Notes under the pieces: model-generated
What the model was told of the DNA's origin: nothing
What the model saw: only the letters and a program-made list of their open reading frames with translations
The model's database searches: none
Shown: piece after piece, positions 61,955-64,000 of the stretch
Position numbering within the stretch: position 1 is the stretch's first letter
Layout: the number at the start of each line of letters is the position of its first letter
Origin: Plumapathes pennacea
Taxonomy: Eukaryota > Cnidaria > Anthozoa > Antipatharia > Myriopathidae
Length of the DNA: 64,000 bases
NCBI GenBank assembly: GCA_964036295.1
Contig: OZ038464.1
Span: 25,896,508 to 25,960,507, forward strand
Direction of reading: 5' to 3'
Translations under genes and position numbers: made by a program

Positions 61955-64000
61955 GTAAAGTGCTATTTCTCTTCATTGCAAATGCTTGCTCTGATGCAGT
62001 ATTCTGCTTTATTAGCTGCCGTATATTGAAGATTTAGCGATATGGATCATTGCTTTGACTTGAATATAGAATTGGTGTTCCTGTTTCTCTGATCAACATA
62101 AGGCATTGTTGTAATGGCAACTCGGTGACTTCGCTGCAAAATGGCGCTTCATTAGATGTATATTAAACTACAAAGCAAACGGAAAACCAATTTGCAAGTG
62201 AAAGTGACCAGACTGACTAAATTGCCATGGAGTTTTGACTTCACCAAAGATAACTGGCCGCCGGCCAAACAAACCTGCCAACAGTTCGTTTTCCATTCTC
62301 GATCAGCTGAATCGTATTTGCTTTTTATGACACCAAATTTATGCAAAACAAAATTTCTCGTGGCGATATCTTTGACGACATAACGGTTGATACAATTCGC
62401 CAAGCGTTTACCGAAAATGGAAGCCGTTCTCTGCTCGCCTCGACTATTTAGATTACAGAATTTTAATCAAACTCGACTGCAAACAATATTACGACCTTCT
62501 TTGCAACTGCAATATAACGAAAATCTAAAATCTAATTCACGAAAATTTGTTACCGCGAAATGCAAAAAATGGGCAATCCGCGCCATTAAACTCCCGCGAA
62601 AATTTCATGCCACACGGTATTCATGTATTCACGGTATTGAGTTCATTTTGTGAGATCAAATAAGACAAACCGTTCTCCCGATCTAAATCACAGTAATGTC
62701 GCCACTTATTTTAAAGAAAAAGCACTAGTTTCGGGCAACGGTCATCTCTTCTTAGACGGATAACTCTCTAAGACGGACCCCTGGTGCTGGTCCCTGACTT
62801 TTCTTCATTCATTTCTAATCTAACTCAGTGATCTCTCTTTGGACGGATACCTCTCAAATGGACAACGGCGTTTTTCAAGTAGATTTAATGTAAAATGCCT
62901 CTCGAAGATGCTATATAAATTACTCCGGTTTTGGTACAGACATTAGGCCCGGTTCAGACGCCGCTCCTGACATGCGCCGAACCTAATAGTAATAGATTCG
63001 ACCCTGGTTCGACATAGGAGCGACTGTTGATTCAAACGGCGAACTTCTCCTGCCGCACCAAATACACAATAGTGATTATGTTTAAGGATACATGTTTTTA
63101 ATTCAAAATAATTTAAAATAATTCATGCAGTAGATACGGCACATGTGAAGAGCGGCGTCTGAATCAATGTCGCTCCCACGTCGGATTATGCGACAGCGTC
63201 AGTCGAACCTAATACCGCTGCCGTACCTAATTCAAATATGCCGAACCTAATTGATTCAGACGCCGCTCTTCTGCCGTACTTAATTCAAGCATTAGGTTCG
63301 GCGCATGTCAGGAGCGGCGTCTGAACCGGACCTAATTGGCACACCATTCAGCTTATCTGTCTTCCTACTGCCGTAGGTTTTTTTTATCTCAGCATGTACA
63401 TCTATATCTCTGCTTGATCAACTTTCCCGTCTCCGTCTCTGTCTCTTCACACGATTCGCTATAGAACTACTGCCTCAAGCATACGGTTGAGTTGTCAGTC
63501 GTGCAGCACCTCCCTGTAATATTTTCATCCGGCAACTGCTGCGATTCCCATTAAGTACTTATTCGGCGGAGTATGCAAATTATTTTTAAGCCAAAAACAT
63601 GACTGGAAACCCCGGAGAAAAGCCGGCTTTTTGAGCCTAAAAATAATCGAAAAAGTACCGTAACAGTCTTATGACATAACCACCATTCTCAGATTTTCCG
63701 ATTTTCCAATTTTCTTTTTCAGTGCCAGCGGAGATTCTTTTTGCAAATTCTTCTATTTAATGATTGTTGTTCACGGGCCTAAGTGCTCTGTTTTCAAGCT
63801 TCCACCTTACAGACGCCATAAAGTTCGCGTTACGTACATCTGATTCAGCAAAGGCTATGCTGACACCAGAAATGCACTTCAATTGATCTATTTCCATATA
63901 TTATATTAGAGGGCGAACTCAGTTACGGATATTATTTAAAAGCGGCGTATTGCCGGAGGCCAAGCTTTTATTATATCAGGGGGCGAACTCAACGGATATT
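61955..64000. other. Putative intron 1 of Ig-TIR gene 3
   Basis: It holds a dispersed repeat (about 62445-62625, shared with the homeobox promoter region), an element at 62942-63336 and a terminal repeat pair (AGAGGGCGAACTCAG at about 63910 and AGGGGGCGAACTCAA at about 63977). No coding exon was recognised. Confidence 0.5.
62942..63336. repeat. MITE with >40-bp near-perfect terminal inverted repeats
   Basis: ATTAGGCCCGGTTCAGACGC... at the left is complemented by ...GCGTCTGAACCGGACCTAAT at the right, the match running through CATGCGCCGAACCTAAT with a single difference. Extra inverted copies of GACGCCGCTC lie inside. About 395 bp, non-coding; the high similarity of the ends suggests recent activity. 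Confidence 0.9.

Overview
The window is eukaryotic nuclear DNA. Genes have many short exons with GT-AG introns, intergenic DNA is AT-rich, and small inverted-repeat (MITE-like) elements are everywhere. Ig-TIR receptors of the interleukin-1-receptor-like type, a PAN plus fibrinogen-like secreted protein, animal-type homeobox and C2H2 genes and a ciliary gene point to an animal. The combination, with interstitial telomere-like repeats, fits a hexacorallian cnidarian, most likely a stony coral; this taxonomic call is inference from gene content.

Layout. 1032-10102 (+): a seven-exon gene for a secretion signal, four Ig-like domains, one membrane helix and a TIR domain (635 aa). 11279-13334 (+): a PAN/fibrinogen-like secreted protein (330 aa). 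14266-16291 (-): a paired-like homeobox gene with an EH1 repressor motif (268 aa). 17239-19223 (-): the C2orf76/UPF0538 homologue (118 aa), head to head over 100 bp with 19324-35524 (+), a complete 33-exon CFAP69 gene (912 aa). 36375-37376 (-): an unrecognised coiled-coil ORF. 38657-40374 (-): a five-finger C2H2 protein (290 aa). 43543-44439 (-): an intronless secreted protein ending in a complete cytochrome c domain that lacks the first haem-binding cysteine. 45991-52509: nested giant inverted repeats whose outer arms carry decayed STPR-type 23-residue repeats. 54439-60381 (+): a second Ig-TIR receptor with the same exon plan (633 aa). 60578-60642: a stray TIR fragment. 61906 onward (+): the signal-peptide exon of a third copy that leaves the window.

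How the parts relate. The three same-strand Ig-TIR loci are dispersed duplicates, separated by unrelated genes, and share recognisable upstream DNA. Their TIR exons are about 90% identical in protein while the Ig exons have diverged much further, as expected for receptors that vary at the ligand side and keep one signalling output. CFAP69 (cilia/flagella) and C2orf76 share a bidirectional promoter in which both start codons lie inside the same 15-bp YY1-like sequence. The other genes show no evident pathway link.

All exon joins were read by eye from splice sites and reading phase, supported by family resemblance remembered for CFAP69, C2orf76, cytochrome c, TIR, Ig, homeodomain and zinc fingers. 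No search was run.
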